DNA of 64,000 bases. Origin: Chlorokybus atmophyticus (taxonomy: Eukaryota; Streptophyta; Chlorokybophyceae; Chlorokybales; Chlorokybaceae). The position numbers were made by a program, and so were the translations under genes. The notes beneath the pieces were generated by a model that was given only the letters and a program-made list of their open reading frames with translations, ran no database searches and was not told where the DNA came from. Positions within the stretch are counted from its first letter, which is position 1, and every line of letters starts with the position of its first letter. The stretch spans positions 269,297-333,296 of the forward strand of contig RHPI01000277.1 of NCBI GenBank assembly GCA_009103225.1, in the 5' to 3' direction. This document shows positions 63,922-64,000 of this stretch, in pieces.

Positions 63922-64000
63922 CTGCATGAGAATGATGCTCAGTATCTGACTCGGGTATGCATCAGTTCAGTGTATGTGAGTGCATGTGCACCTGAGTGTG

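Overview
This is a eukaryotic nuclear window, most likely from a green alga (probably a chlorophyte). The case rests on gene content: many short GT-AG introns with TGCAG-type acceptors, a plant-type L-aspartate oxidase gene for NAD synthesis, an XEG113-like GT77 arabinosyltransferase, a plant-type neurochondrin, a Chlamys-type Penelope element, and abundant simple-sequence repeats. The code is standard: Gln codons in the host genes are CAA/CAG, and TAA ends RPA1 and TFIIIA where those families normally end. No rRNA, tRNA or CRISPR array was recognised. All gene models are by eye, from splice signals and family conservation.

Layout. 715-3112 (+) is MOCS1A/CNX2 (molybdenum cofactor). 3.1-5.3 kb is repeat-rich and holds an orphan presequence exon. 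5343-19888 is one decayed DNA transposon of about 14.5 kb, inserted in a dispersed tandem repeat and splitting it. It carries a Plavaka/KDZ-like transposase (+), a zinc finger-Tudor-C5 cytosine DNA methyltransferase (-), a zinc finger-OTU-like protease with a long basic C-terminal part (-), and two unrecognised spliced genes at its ends. 21778-25485 (+) is L-aspartate oxidase. 27160-30790 is a roughly 130-bp tandem array interrupted at 27876-29949 by a short derivative of the same transposon. 34254-37354 (-) is neurochondrin. 39227-41152 (+) is nine-finger TFIIIA. 43349-43880 is a MITE. 44850-47996 (+) is the GT77 glycosyltransferase, damaged by a poly-C/N artefact. 48917-52044 (-) is RPA1, which shares a divergent promoter with an intronless bacterial-type cupin gene (52460-52825, +). 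57752-61803 is a permuted Penelope-like element between pseudo-LTRs. 63099-63921 (-) is the 3' end of a CDK7/CDKD kinase gene.

The host genes are unrelated housekeeping genes with no operon-like logic. The most interesting content is the transposon. It pairs a transposase with its own DNA methyltransferase and a cysteine protease, has palindromic motifs in both of its divergent promoters, and is broken by stops that can all be explained as C-to-T changes in CAA, CAG or CGA codons. It looks like an epigenetically active mobile element that was later silenced and mutated.
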